Below are positions 10,819-23,631 of a stretch of 64,000 bases of DNA, one piece after another; the first letter of the stretch is position 1, and every line of letters begins with the position of its first letter. Both the position numbers and the translations under genes were made by a program. The notes under the pieces are model-generated. The model saw only the letters and a list, made by a program, of their open reading frames with translations. It did not search any database and was not told the DNA's origin. This DNA is from Brassica napus (Eukaryota; Streptophyta; Magnoliopsida; Brassicales; Brassicaceae). The stretch spans positions 23,188,098 to 23,252,097 of the forward strand of contig NC_063439.1 in NCBI RefSeq assembly GCF_020379485.1, read 5' to 3'.

Positions 10819-11781
10819 TCACTCCTTCTTGCCTTCAGGTTTAACTTCAGTTTCTATTGGTTCCTCCTCTGTGTTCACCGCCTTCTCCTCCTTCACCGTA
10901 TCTTTGGTCACCGGAGTCATTAGAGAATCGAATTTGTCTGATTTCCCCAATACAATCTCAATCTGTACATCAGTTTAAGAAAAAAATCTCAATCTGTACA
11001 TGTCACAAATGCAATATAATAAAATCGAAAATACTTTAATAATAAGATTTTAGCTAAAGCTATTTTAAGAGAGAAATAAATGACTGGCCTTGGCCTTCTG
11101 AACTACTCTCCCTTTGTTCTCGTCCTTCATTCCCACTGTTGATGTCAGAACTTCTGTTTGTTTGTTTCACACAAATGAAATTTTCAGCAAAAAAATAAAA
11201 TAAAGTAAGGAAGAGATAAAGTTAATGAAGAAACAACGTTATACTTACTCTTCTCTGTTGCAAGTCCATTGTTCTTCAAAATTTCTGAGATAGTTACCAC
11301 TGTTGTGATCGCTGCATATACACAATTAATCATTATATATACGAAACGTAGTATTTAAAACACACACGGAGAAAAACAAAGTGAGATAAAAATAAAGAAA
11401 ATCGAAAATGGTTGTAACTTGTAAGCAACCTACCCATTCCAAGTGCAGAAAGCTCGACCTCGTTGTGCTGTTGAATGTACCTCTGCATTAGATACACACG
11501 AAAATAACGAAATCCTAATCAATTTACAGTCACTAGATTCATATATAAATCGGTTGCTTGACCACCAAGAAACCTTTGTTGTGATAAAATGTAAAGATTG
11601 TTCTTTTTTTGGCACTTACCTTGGCGAGATTAACGTAGAAGAACAATGGTTTCTTAGTGTTAGAAACTTGAATCCTGTTCTTCTTATGAGTTTCCACGGC
11701 GGTTGTTGTTGCTGAGACAATGAGGTTGGTCGCCGGAGATGGCGCCGGTGCATGAACCGGAGTTGCTACTTCCATCGCCAT
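10819..11781 (-). CDS. Alba-family DNA/RNA-binding protein (5 exons, 160 aa)
   Basis: Exons on the minus strand: 11620-11781, 11434-11482, 11249-11311, 11089-11153 and 10819-10962, which sum to 161 codons with the stop. The core begins KKNRIQVSNTKKPLFFYVNL and runs through YIQQHNEVELSALGMA, AITTVVTISEILKNNG and GRVVQKAK to IEIVLG, the Alba fold (about residues 33-125). An Ala/Pro/Thr-rich head and a Glu/Lys-rich tail flank it. Alba proteins bind nucleic acids and act in RNA metabolism and chromatin. Closest match from memory is Arabidopsis At3g04620, fitting the neighbours. Oddity: intron 4 begins GC, not GT (AAG|GCCAGT). The start could be Met1 or Met3. Confidence 0.88.
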
Positions 11782-12518
11782 TATAAGTCTTTCGCTCTTC
11801 TTTTTTTTGGGAAATTTAGAAAAGAGTTAAAGAGGCGTGTAAACCATTATAAACAGCGGTTCGAGGTGATTGTAAGTGACGCGTGTTCGTCGCCGGGTTG
11901 TACGTTGACCGAGCAAGAGAGAAAAACGGATCATCTGGCTTCCAAGTATATGCTTATTTGCATTTCTCACGATCTACTTTGTGGACTCCGTATTAATTTC
12001 CTTAAAAAAAAACGTATAAATAAATACTACTTACTTAAGAACATTAAAGATAAGTTCTTCTTTGAAACTGTAAAATGCTACGGAACTTAAATCGAAATTT
12101 TGGTCTAAAAGTGTTAAATGTCATTAGTAATTTCATAATAGGGCTATTAGGTTTGATTGGTTAGAGGAACAATCTAAGGCTTGGGAATTTGACAATTTGT
12201 TAATGAGCCCAGATTCAGAGTATTCTATATTGCTCTCTTCTTCTTCTTCACATAATTACTGGCCCATGCACGCACGTTGTCACATTTGATAGAAAATAAA
12301 TCGAATGAAACACTTTTTTTTTAATAAATTCTACGGCTATTCAATCAGCTCGTACTTAATGTTACATAATGGACAGTATACCAGTACCGGTCCAACATTC
12401 TCATTTTTTTCTTGATGCCTTAAGCTCATTTAAAATTTTATGCTTTTGTTATTTATGTAAAAAAAAAATTTATGCCCTATATACAACTAAATTTTTCGCT
12501 TAAAATATGATGTCCTAA

Positions 12519-12779
12519 GAGCATCTCCAACCCATTGCTATTTTCACCTCTATAATAGCATTTAGAGGTGAAATTGCTCCAACCCACCTCTATTTCTTCC
12601 TCTATAATAGAGATCTCTATATTTTCCTCTATTTATAGAGGAAGAAATAGCATTACTCTATTTTTTACTCTATATGTAGAGATCTCTATTTTAGAGAAAT
12701 ACATTGGAGTAAAACCCACCTCTATTATAGAGTTCCTCTATTTTAGAGGTAAAAATAGAAAAATACATTGGAGATGGTC
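12519..12779. mobile_element. PIF/Harbinger-type MITE (Tourist-like)
   Basis: 261 bp flanked by TAA on both sides (12516-12518; 12780-12782). Left end GAGCATCTCCAAC pairs with the right end (reverse complement GACCATCTCCAATG). The inside is full of self-complementary CTCTATTTTAGAGG-like segments, so it folds strongly. Three-base TWA duplications and these termini fit a Tourist-like, non-autonomous Harbinger element. It shares its ends with the elements at 20648 and 40594. Confidence 0.8.
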
Positions 12780-12782
12780 TAA

Positions 12783-13560
12783 GCGGTCGGTTCTCTCACT
12801 TATTGTAGAAATTTATGCTCATATGTTTCACAGTGTTGTATTAAGTAATGACGAGGTTATGCATGGAGAACTTTTTTTTTAGTCCATCAAATTAAAACTC
12901 AAAATATGAAGGTAAAACCTCTCATATCAGGTTAGAATAAAACCTCTCATATCAACAACAATTCAAGGTAAAACAAAATGTAAAAAATTTCATAACAAAT
13001 GGTTCCCAGAAAATGTTAGAAATATTTAAAAGGTTGAGACAAAGAGGACCCAGAGATAGATTTGAGATCAGAAAAGTTGGGTTCGGAGGGTGTTCTTCCC
13101 CGTGTCGGCGTTAACTAACCGTCGTCAGCATTGACTACGCGAATTTAAAAGTGCAACGATTCACGTGTTATCCGAGGATGTTTTATTTTACACGACAATA
13201 TTTCTATTCAAACTTGTCGACACATGCATATAATATCTAGTGTATAACAGAGAGTTTGTACTTTAGTTTTAGTCGTTGAAAATAAAGATGCAAAATTGAT
13301 TCTTGATATTTAATCTCGATTTAAAAAAGAAAACGTGAGTATTTTTTAATTTAATTAATAGACTTTTGTACTGTTATCAACGGACAACGAGTTTACTTTT
13401 TGGTTGGACAAAATTCTTTTCGAATATTTAATCGCCGAGATGAAGAATTAATTGCCAAAAAGAAATGACTAATAATAGAAAAAGCTGTTAAAAGAAAAAA
13501 ATGACAAATTAAACAAGTAAAAAACAGAGCCGATAAATATCCAACAGCTTAACAAATGAA
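12783..13560. other. Intergenic, no gene seen
   Basis: AT-rich spacer between the MITE and the WDL1 leader. A duplicated AAAACCTCTCATATCA unit lies near 12914-12952. No coding signal. Confidence 0.5.
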
Positions 13561-13617
13561 TCGCAGTTCCATAATAACAGTCACCGCCAGAAACATAAGC
13601 AATCTTTCTTTTTCATT

Positions 13618-13618
<1 letters not shown>

Positions 13619-13648
<30 letters not shown>

Positions 13649-13650
13649 CG
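13619..13650. repeat. GA microsatellite in the presumed WDL1 5' leader
   Basis: A run of about 14 GA dinucleotides. CT/GA runs are common in plant 5' leaders; here it lies about 550 bases before the WDL1 start codon, and a leader intron between them is possible. Confidence 0.8.
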
Positions 13651-14201
13651 CGAGGGAGAGTTCTTGTTCTTTATTGTCTGAAAAAAGCTCACGACAGACC
13701 GGAAAGATTAGTCACGAAGACTTGTTGTCAAGAATAATTGTTCATTTCAGACAAGATCTGTAAGGACATTATCTCATAGTTTTTTGTTTTTCAATTTTTT
13801 TTTTTTTTTCAAAAAAGAAAATATTTTTTTGTTTGGTTCTCCCCTGTCGCGTTGTATCGAGTTTGATGAAAAATATGTTCCTCGTATCAACCAATAATAT
13901 TTTCTAAATGTTATCGTCATCTGGATTCATGCTGTTCATTTCTTTTTAGATCCGAAATGTTCAGATTCCAGATTAATATCAAACCTTTGTTTCTTTATAA
14001 CCATGAACAAATTAGGTTGGTAGGATGCTGGAAATTCAATCAGAGAGCTGAAAAATTGAAATAACAAAAAAAAAAACAGTTTGAAACCTTAACATTAATT
14101 AAATTAGGTTCTAATAATATGTTTTGCAAGTTGTTTAATCTATGATCTCGTCTATTTTTTTTTTGGTGATTTATGATACAGTAATAGACTAGTTGTTGGA
14201 A

Positions 14202-15362
14202 ATGGGAAGAGAAGTTGTTGAGTCGGTGAACAAAGATGCATCCAATGGAAGGACTCACGTGGCTCCCAAGATAGCTGCAGAGGAGGATTACGAGGTTAAA
14301 GAATGCACTGAGGAGGCGTCTCTCTCCCAGAATCATCAATCTCCTCCTAGTGTAATCACTGAGGTATTGTATAGTAGTGTATAGAGGGACATTGGAATTG
14401 ACTGAGATATGAAAAAAGTTTTTAACCTATTTTTTTCTAATATATCAGAATGATGTGAAGAAGCCGTTGGAGCCTGATAACAAGAACAGTTTGGATGAAG
14501 AAGATGAATCTTCTCTTGCTTCTTCGTATCCTTTTTTAGTATACTTACTTCACAAAAACACCGATAAATCTGCTTATTTGTGATAAATAGTATTTTAGTT
14601 TGTTGGTGATTCTTGACGATATTTTACTCCAGCGCTGCAACATCCTTGAGGAATGCTAAGTCTAGAGCAGTAACTCATGGAACTGCTCCACGGTTTAGGA
14701 GTGCTCAGCGCGCTGAAAAACGCAAGGAGGTATGTACTCATAATCAACAAAGACAATTAACAATCACTTATGTTCTGTTCACCGATTTTAACTGTCATTT
14801 TTGTGGGTTTAGTACTACCAAAAGCTTGAAGAGAAACACCAAGCACTAGAAGCTGAAAGAAACGAGCTCGAACAAAGGCAAAAGGTAAATCCCATTAAGT
14901 AACTAAATCAAGAAAATGTAAATGATTCTTATCTTTAGAACATCTAAATGGGGAACACATTTAATGTGCAGGAAGAACAAGAAGCAGCCATTAAACAGCT
15001 AAGAAAAAACCTCAAGTTTAAGGCTAATCCGGTGCCTAACTTCTATTACCAAGGACCTCCCGTGAAACCAGAGCTTAAGAAGGTATCAATTGTATCTAGA
15101 TTATCTCACATATGTTACTTGTGTCACAAGAAAGCTTATCAAAATGTTCTTTGTTTCAACATAGTTTCCTTTGACGCGTCCAAAGTCCCCCAAACTCAAT
15201 CTCTCTAGGAGAAAGAGTTGCGGAGATGCCATTAACTCTTCTGGTGAAGAGAATCCGAAGTCAGTCTCTACTCAGAACCGACACAGCGTCGGCAAAACAG
15301 AGTTGAAGCCTGTGAGTGTGAATGAAGATTCTTCCATGGAGGAAGCGGTTACCATAACCTAA
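14202..15362 (+). CDS. WDL1: WAVE-DAMPENED2-like microtubule-binding protein (TPX2 domain, 238 aa)
   Basis: Six exons: 14202-14363, 14449-14525, 14633-14729, 14813-14884, 14972-15082 and 15165-15362, summing to 239 codons with GT...AG introns in phase. The protein starts MGREVVE, typical of the WVD2/WDL group. The conserved KLEEK block, the [11 protein letters not shown] motif and the PNFYYQGPP...LTRPKSPKL segment mark the TPX2-type microtubule-binding domain (about residues 115-190), with a coiled coil at its start. WVD2/WDL proteins bundle cortical microtubules and affect organ twisting and cell elongation. The next gene but one to the Alba protein in Arabidopsis is WDL1 (At3g04630), so order supports the symbol; paralogue assignment is inference. 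Confidence 0.85.
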
Positions 15363-15935
15363 TTTGATTATACCGGAAAAAACCGAACCAAACCAAACTC
15401 TGATTTCTGGTTATCTACGGTATTTGTTCAGTTTCTCAACCGTTCTCCTCGAACGGTTATTGATTGTTTTTTCTGTTTCACGTTTGTCTCTACTTGATTT
15501 CTGTTTTAATGTTACGTAACGTTTAAACCTGACACTGTATATTTTTAAGTGTTTGAGTAATCTTAGAGCTAAAGACTGAATCGATTATGCTAAAACTCGA
15601 AGCTGGTTAATAATTTCATTGCTGATGATTAGTTTCAAGATTAATCTCCTCTTATCCCTAACTTATAAAAAAAATATTGAAGAAGCGTGAAGCTAATTCT
15701 AGAAGAGTTTACTACTAATTACATTCTCTAATGGACTTGGAAAAACAGAGAGGAACCGAATCATATCAGATACATTAGTTCAACATCTGATACAAAAAAA
15801 AACATTCTAGATTATGACATTTATAACAATATCTATATGTAGATAAGGCTGAAACCAAACTTGTGATGCACGATAACCTACGTTCAAGGTAGAATTTACA
15901 CTTGCAGATCGCAGCTACTAGACCGGTTTAGCTAA

Positions 15936-17220
15936 TCAGGTGTGAGCTGACTGGGAGGAGAGCATTCTCGCATGGTTATGCTCACCTTCATAAGTCACAA
16001 TAAGCATCGAAGTTTCGTCTACACATCGTTCAACATGCTTCCTTGCTGGACAACCTCGCACGCTGCTGCATTTATAGTATCCCCTGTAACGAGAGAGCAA
16101 TATTAAAAACTAGTGTTCTAAAAATCGGTCTAGGCAGCAAATCAGTCATAAGCTAAACAATTTTTCATAAATATTTTTCTCGAAAATCTTATATAGGGCC
16201 TATCTCGCCTAGTGATTTCTTGAACATTGAACGAGGCCATTGGCTAAGCATGTAACTATTTACTAACCTAGGATGAGGAGAACCCTTTATTGGCTTTTGT
16301 CCATACTTCCTCCATGAGTATTCATCTGGAGGTATATCAGCAATCTTGTTACTGATTGCAGGTACTTTGATGGATCTTTTTACTCTCAGCTTCCTGTAAA
16401 ATAACCAAACATCTTATAACACAAACACTTTCTATCTCATAGAAGAAGACAAAACCAACACACACCTTTTCTTGGAACAATGACACTTGCTCTTATTTCC
16501 ACATTTCAAACTACCAGAGCAGCTTGTCCTCCTTGAATGCTGCGACATATGATCAGACCCCTGAGGTAATCCTATCAAATGAAACGAGTTTCTATCGTAG
16601 TCCGTCACACTCCCATCCATACTGAGAGATGAAACAAACGATCTTGATCCATTGGAAACACTTGGGGAATAGCAACTACCACCACCACCAGACCCATCAA
16701 ACTTTAGGTTTAAACCACTGTTACTCCTATAGTACACTCCTTGCTGGTGGTTACGGATAAACTGATATGGCTTTTGATCAACAGCTCGAAGAGACGGTGG
16801 CTTTAGCTCTAGAAACGACTTGTCAACACACATTTTCTGGTTAAGCATCATAGGTGGAGGGTGAACCGGTCTCTGTTCACCATAACTAGGAGCAGCAGGT
16901 GGTATAACCTGAAGAGGCTTTGGTGCTAGAACCGGAGTGCAACCAGTTATAGCATTATTACTGCATATAGGACTTTCCAAGAAGATGTATTGGGGCAACA
17001 AAGGAGATATAAACTTGTAGTAGTTGTTGTTGAGTTTCTTGATCTTTCTTTGACCTCCTAACCCTCTAGTCAAAAGAGAAGTGACTCTCTTGAACTTGAT
17101 AACTGCTTCTCTTGTTTCAACCAGTAGGGATTTAGGATCACTGGTTTGTTGTGACAAGAGATTCAAGACTCCATGACAGCTTTCCACTGCTTCTTTGTTT
17201 GCAGCTTCAACTTCCTCCAT
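15936..17220 (-). CDS. WRKY39: Group IId WRKY transcription factor (3 exons, 342 aa)
   Basis: Exons on the minus strand: 16466-17220, 16268-16393 and 15936-16083, 343 codons in phase. N-terminal helix [20 protein letters not shown], a basic/Lys-rich calmodulin-binding-type segment ([11 protein letters not shown]), a Ser-rich middle with [11 protein letters not shown], a plant zinc cluster ([12 protein letters not shown]), then WRKYGQK at 279-285 followed by a C-X5-C...H-X-H zinc finger. An intron splits the WRKY domain after PHPR, as in group II. WRKY proteins bind W-boxes (TTGAC) in defence and heat responses. The sequence and position match Arabidopsis WRKY39 (At3g04670). An in-frame upstream ATG at 17241 exists, but the family start is MEEVE. 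Confidence 0.92.
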
Positions 17221-20200
17221 TTTTTTCTTCCACACACACAAGCTTCAGAGCTATAAAATTCAATCAAATCAAATGTGTCAGAAGCTTCCAAAGATCTAGA
17301 ACTCAAACCCTAAAAACTATTGTAAAAGGAAAAGCAAATCATCATGACTCATGAGCACAGCCAAAACATTGAAACCCTGAAATGGATTAAAGGGAGAGAT
17401 CTTTCCCATACAGATTAAGAAGAAGGATGAGGAAGGAATCACCCAGAAGTTAAAGTGTTCTAAAAGCAAATATTTTTTTTTTCTTATCTAACTGTAAGAA
17501 GAAACAAATACAAGCTTAGGGACTTGCCTTCTACGTCTGAGAGGAAGAAGTTCTTTCACAAATATTCCCTTAGCCCCATTAAAATACAAATCTTTTCTTC
17601 TGCTTTGTCAATATGAATTAAAATATAAAAATGAAAAAAGAAAAGAATAGAGAAGAGACAGTGGAGTGGAGTTGGGTCTTTGAGAGTTGGTCGTCGCAGT
17701 CACAGGGGAAGGAAAGAAAAAAACAGAGTCCTCTCTAAAAGATTTTCTTGGTAGGTCCCAATACTGGACCTACTTTGCATCTACTCGTTTGTAGATACGT
17801 TTTTTCTTTTCCTAAATAAAGCTTAGATCAAAGTTCAAACATATATTTTTATAAACATTTTGTAGCATGATTTTTCATCTTTCATGTTTATATAAATGAT
17901 AAAAATATTTAAAAATAATTAATGTATAGTGATAATCAATGTATTTTAATTATTAGTTTCTGCATAATGTATAAGAGATTTATGCCATTTTTATAGTCCT
18001 GGGTGGAAAGTATTCTAAAATTTTAATAAAATACAAATAGGAAACTGTCGTTAATTGGCCCCACGTTCCAGCTATGTATTCTTTAGAATCTCGGGCATGC
18101 AACTTGGACAAATGACCGCTAGTATTGCGACACCTGTCCATATGTTCCTGTCTTCATCGTAACACGTGTAACTGGAATGTTGACTGAACATGAACTGTTG
18201 TCTGTTTCTTGTCTTATCTTGAAAATGGAAACTTTCTTGCATAAATCTTGTAATTTATTTGATTTTTAGAGTAGGTTATTCAATTTAAAACAGTGTAGAC
18301 TTAAAAGTGTTACATAAATAAAATATATAAATAAAAACAACACTAAAATAGCTAAAACTAAAACTGTAAATAAACCAAAAGAAAACTACAGGGACTAACA
18401 CCAAATGCGTTGCTGACCATAGGAAATGCGAGACTGGAAATTAATCCCTCTAAGACCATGTCCATTACTAGTCTCTAGTTACAGTATCTAAAGAACTTTC
18501 GGTAGCAAAACGAAGAGCCAGTACAAAATCAGCGCAGGAAGTTAACCCATATCTTAACTTATTTTAGATTAAAAAAAATAATTAAGTTAATATTATCCAG
18601 CCAATTACTAAAAATTGGAAAAAAAACGCATATACATAAAATTAATTCTAGAATAAGAGCGCTAGATGGTAATGATGTGCAGACCACCACCGGATGTTTT
18701 TCCGCATTTATCGAACGAGACATGTCTCGTTCGATATACACAAAACATACGGTGAACACATTGTTGAGGCTATTTTTTGGTTCCAACACAAATTACAGAT
18801 GATTGATTTGGTTCTTTATCGCCCATAAAAAAAGAGCAAAATTAAAATTAAAAAAAAAAACTGGACCCAAACCGAAACAAGAGTCACAGAGTTGACCTGG
18901 CAAAGATTCTCTTTGCTTCTCGTCAAGTAGCAATGAACTGATTGTTTCTTCACACGACATTATTGAAAATAAATTTTATTTTGTTCGTTAATACTCTGTA
19001 GTTTCGATTTTGTTCATCCGTTAGTAAATAAATATACTTACAACTACGATTTGAGATACTAGTTTTCGTAAACTATAAATATTTTAGAAATTCAACTTTT
19101 GTATTGTCCGAAGCAATATTTTATGTATTATAGTCGTTGTCTTTGTCGTCGTATGTTCGTCCTCTACTCGTTAGATCAAGTAGCCATGGCCGATTCGTTT
19201 TCGTCAATTTTCACACCTACAAAGCCACTATCATCATCACACTAGCTAGATTGGCCAACTCCACCTCCTTATTATTATTATTTTAGTACATAGAGCATCC
19301 AATAAGGATCTCGAAACCGTCGAAAACATTAGGAGCAAAAGCCAAAGAGCAAATCGATTATTTGGTTGACAATAATCTTTCTGACGCATGAAGCTTTTCC
19401 TTTACTCTTTTTAAATTTGGATATCGTATCAAGCCCACGATGCATATCTTATCGCCATTCCTTTCTTCGACTTTACTCCTATCCAATCATGCACATGTAA
19501 CATATGTATCCGTCATCCATGTGCCACTTTAACAATCACATGTCCCGTATTGTTAAATCAACTGGATTTAGTTAGAAAAGAAAACTATAATAACCAAGCT
19601 AGGTTATCCGATTAGGACGACGTTTATATATGTATATCTGGGAAGATTCGATATACACTTCATAAAATCATTTAGGTACGATGTTAGTACTTAGTGATAT
19701 ATCATATATGTTACAACTTACATGTATGGAACTTTGTTAGATATATAAATAAAACGTTCTGTTAAAGTCTCTTTTTCGTTTAAATCTGAGCGTACTAAAA
19801 GTCTAAAATGATATATAGGATGATTGCAAAGCTAATAAATAATTGTCGACATAAAATATGATTTTACTACCATCGTCCACTTTGGTAGTGACCTTTGGTT
19901 CCACATCCACTATGAAATGTGAATATGATCCCCAAGACAAAATCATTGAGCCATTTTATAATATATACACACTACCAGTCTACCATATAAATATTGCAAT
20001 CGTAGATAATGGTAAAATACCCAGTCTGCAAAAAAGTATGTCTAACTTTTCTGTTTTCTTGCAGAATTTTCAAAAGAATCAGTTATATAATCAATTTAAA
20101 CTAAACCACGCCTGTTATTGTGATTATGATTTGACTTCGGTGCCATATGACAAATGACAAATTCCTAAGCCACTACAAATTGCTTTTGAAATATTTTAAT

Positions 20201-20644
20201 TCTATAATGAACCAAAAGTTTGTTTATTATATTGCTTACAGCTTTAGAGGTTGATACATAAGTAAGTTTTGAGTATTTTGTTTGGGCTTCATAGCGCAAG
20301 CTGATGAAGTACAATCCAAAGGGGAAGTCGTCTTGATTCCACTTGAGTTTTCGCAGCATTGATTTAGTTGTTAACAAAGAGATATCATAGTAAGGCTCAT
20401 TCATCCAAAAACGACGTCTACAAATAAATTAGTAACCAAAACCTCAATGCCTATTTCCGACTCTTTAATGAGTGAACGATACTTTCCATAAATTTTGCTT
20501 TAGGCTACTTCGGTTTAGCTTCTAAACTTAATTGTGAAAGTTTAACATTATTATAAAGTAAAGTAACATATTTTTTTGAAAAATTAATAGATCTATTTTA
20601 CCAAAAAAAATTAATAGATCTAAGTCTGAAAATCCGCATATATC
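17221..20644. other. WRKY39 promoter side and long gene-free spacer
   Basis: The first few hundred bases are probably the WRKY39 5' leader and promoter, with a likely leader intron. Beyond that I see only AT-rich sequence. A phrase near 18451-18475 (AAGACCATGTCCATTAC) resembles a MITE end but no partner end was found. The 99-codon frame at 19858-20157 has no family character. Confidence 0.5.
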
Positions 20645-20647
20645 TTA

Positions 20648-21498
20648 GAGCATCTTTAACGCTGCCTTTTAATGAGGCTTTTTATTAAAAAAAAATAAAA
20701 AATGAAAAAAAAGCGAAGACGCGCCTCTTGTGGAAGGCCGGGAAGGGGCGCCTCTTGCTTGCCAGGTGTCACTGAATTAGAGGGTGAAGCATTGGTTACG
20801 CGTTAAACGCAAAAAATCTCTCTCTCTCTCTCTCAATTTGTCTCTCGGTGGGTCTTCTCCTCGAAGCTTTCCCTCAGTGCCTCACCTCAAATCCAAAGGT
20901 AAAACGGTTCTTCTATTCTTTGTTAGCTATGTATGTCATTGATTATTATATATGATGTTCTGATCGCAATTTCAATATGATGTGTTCGTAAGTTTGTTTA
21001 TGTTCGGTAAGTTCTGTCTCGTGAAACAGAAAGTAATGCACTGATATTTACATGTGTGTTTGTGGTAGAAGACGAAGAAAAGATCAGCAGAGGAGTACAT
21101 TTGGTGGAACAATACATGTAATAGTCTTCTTCTTTTGTATTGATTGAAAGGTTTATTGTTGAGTTGGGTAGTAGTTATGTCTGAATTAATTTTTTTTCCT
21201 GTCTTGGTGTTGTCAGATTGAAGGATCAAGCTTCAGCGAGCAAAGGGTGATTGAGCAAACGTTCAACGAGCAAAGGTTAGTGTTACTCTGTCTTTCTGGT
21301 TTGATTAAGGATTTGGTTTCAATTGAATCGTACTGTAATTTGAACTCTTTAAAAACATTAAGTTTAATAAAGTTTTTTTTAAGAACCCTAAATTAAGAAC
21401 TTCCCATTGGAGCTAAATATATTGGTCTCTCTTAAGTATCATTAATTACTAAAAAAACATTAAGAGCTCAAATTTGCCTCTTAGGGTTGATGATGCTC
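20648..21498. mobile_element. Harbinger-like non-autonomous element with exon-like cargo
   Basis: 851 bp bounded by TTA on both sides (20645-20647; 21499-21501). The left end GAGCATCTTTAACGC pairs with the right end (reverse complement GAGCATCATCAACCC). No transposase is visible. The interior is unlike a simple MITE: a GC-rich block with a CGCCTC repeat (20722-20756), a CT microsatellite (20817-20834), a leader-like CT-rich segment and splice-like sites (CCAAAGGTAAAACG near 20893; GCAAAGGTTAG near 21270). It may carry a captured gene fragment; I do not recognise the source. Confidence 0.65.
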
Positions 21499-21558
21499 TT
21501 AATAAGACGAAATTCAAACCACTATTAAATTAATTCATTTTAGAAGAATAAATCATTA

Positions 21559-21750
21559 TCAACCATGATTAATCAGGAGTTTTTAGAGTAGGGTTCTTAG
21601 CGGAAATTAAGAAACTATTTCTTAACTTTTAACTAAAAAAGCTAAGAACCTGTTCTTAAAGTCTTTATTTAAAAACCGGTTAAAAGTTAAGAGACAGTTT
21701 TTTAACTTTCACTAAGAACCCCATTCTAAGAACCCCGGTTAATCATGCTC
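21559..21750. mobile_element. MITE with long imperfect terminal inverted repeats
   Basis: TTA flanks both sides (21556-21558; 21751-21753). The left arm ATGATTAATCAGGAG...GGGTTCTTAG is inverted at the right end (reverse complement ATGATTAACCGGGG...GGGTTCTTAG); the match extends for about 45 bases. Non-coding, foldback. Same three-base target type as the neighbouring Harbinger-like element only 58 bp away. Confidence 0.75.
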
Positions 21751-22755
21751 TTAGAATTTTAATTACTAGACCACTTTTTCGTTGTTTTTAATAGTTAGAA
21801 AACTTTAACTCAGGTACCAATTAATAGCCATGTTCTTTTAATGGTCGCTGCAGCCAGCTGTAGCATCAACAAAAATCACTATGACAAAGGCAAACTGAAC
21901 GGATCTTGAAAACTAAATCTGACGCCAACAAGTTGACGGAGACACAATTAGCGGAAGTCGCTAATGCAGCTACCTTTTTCAGAGTCAGATTTATTATTTA
22001 TTTTTGCCGCAGCGACTGGGAAAACAAATCGGTTTTGTCCCGCCAGCACTGTATTTTTTTTTGTCATTGATGATTCAGAAATGTTGCATCCAAAGGGATG
22101 TGATAATAAGCAAAATAAAAAACCAAAAACAAAGTGGAAGCCAGTAGGCCCCAAAAAGTAAACCCAAACTGTTGGGAAAATAAGAAATCATAGAGCAGGT
22201 TTCCAAACTCAGAACCGAGCCTTATCCTGCTAATATTAATCAGCAACAGAGTAACCTTAAGTTGCCTCCTGCAACAGAACAGCAGACAGCCAATGAGGCC
22301 CACCAAAAGCAACATATGATTGCAGACGTTGGTCCTTTGTGACACTATCCGCTATTGTAGAGGCTGCAATGTTACATGTTTCAGGAACTAGAAACAAACC
22401 GCTCTTACCCAGTGAGTAAACGTTATTTATTAGCCAGCAGTGTATTTACCATGGAAATATGTGTAATTTTTGAACGCTAGTGCTGGTGCTGGTTGCAGCG
22501 TTTGCAAAAAGAACAGGGCTAATATCTTGCTAACATGTAACAACAGCAATAGATATAGTTTTACAAGTGTTTTGACTTGGGTTTAACTCATAAAGCACGG
22601 GTAAATTAAAAAGAAAGAAGATCTAGGTTATGTTCGCTTAACATATTACATAAAGAAAATAATAAAAAGAACCGATTGATCCACATTTTCCTCTTAATTT
22701 CCATAAACAAAACAAAAATAATGGATGTCTTTTTTAGTTCGGTTTTCAAATTACC
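21751..22755. other. Spacer and ANXUR1 3' flank
   Basis: No gene recognised. Short overlapping frames on both strands at 21948-22345 have no family features. The part nearest 22755 should contain the 3' untranslated region of the receptor-kinase gene. Confidence 0.45.
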
Positions 22756-23600
22756 TCATCGCCCTTTAGGGTTTACAATTTGAGAAAATATCCCACTGCT
22801 TTCCTCGGAAGACAAGTCACTCACGTCATGTTCTCCGGCGCCGCCGACGTTAACCGCCATACCACCACCTTCTCCAGCTAAATCCTCGGACTCACCTCCA
22901 CGGCTAGGCGTTGGTTGTCGCGACCCATCAGCAGTTTCTTGTAACTGAAGCGCAAACTCAAGATTCCACAAAACATCTCCCATCGTCGGCCGATCTAAAC
23001 CACTATCCGAAAGACACTTCTCCGCCGTGTCCGCAAACTTCTTCAAACATTCAGGATTAATCTTCCCTTTCAGATTAGGATCAATGATATCCTCTAACGT
23101 CCCTTTCTTTTTACAGTTCGTCGCCCAGTCACCAAGACTCACTTGCTCCTTAGGCAAGCTAGGGTTTAAAGCCGGTCTAGCACATAAGATCTCAAACAAA
23201 ACAACTCCAAAAGAGTACACGTCTGACTTCTCGGTTAACTGCTGTCTCCTAAAGTACTCTGGATCTAAGTAACCGAAGCTTCCTTTGACTACGGTCGTGA
23301 CATGACCTTGGTTCATGTTCGGTCCGGTTTTGGATAAACCAAAGTCGGAGACCTTCGCAACCCAATTCTCATCGAGTAAGATGTTCGTTGTCTTCACGTC
23401 ACGGTGTATGATCGTATACTTTGCACCTGTGTCAGGGCCAGCTCAACATGTTAGTGGACCCTGGGAAAAACAATTTTTGGCCCTTAAAAATTATATTATA
23501 TTACACTTTTCCTAAAATTTTACTTTATGAAATTTTATATATTATAATAAAAAAAAAAAAAACGGCTCTTTTGTTTCGTTAAACAATTTTTTTATATAAA

Positions 23601-23631
<31 letters not shown>

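Noticed and set aside
18451..18475. MITE-like left end (GACCATGTCCATTAC)
   Set aside because: No inverted partner or target duplication could be found downstream.
19858..20157. 99-codon frame on the plus strand
   Set aside because: No homology features, low-complexity AT-rich codons and no promoter or splice context.
21948..22345. Overlapping 65-93-codon frames near the ANX1 3' flank
   Set aside because: Frames on opposite strands of the same sequence, none with domain signals.
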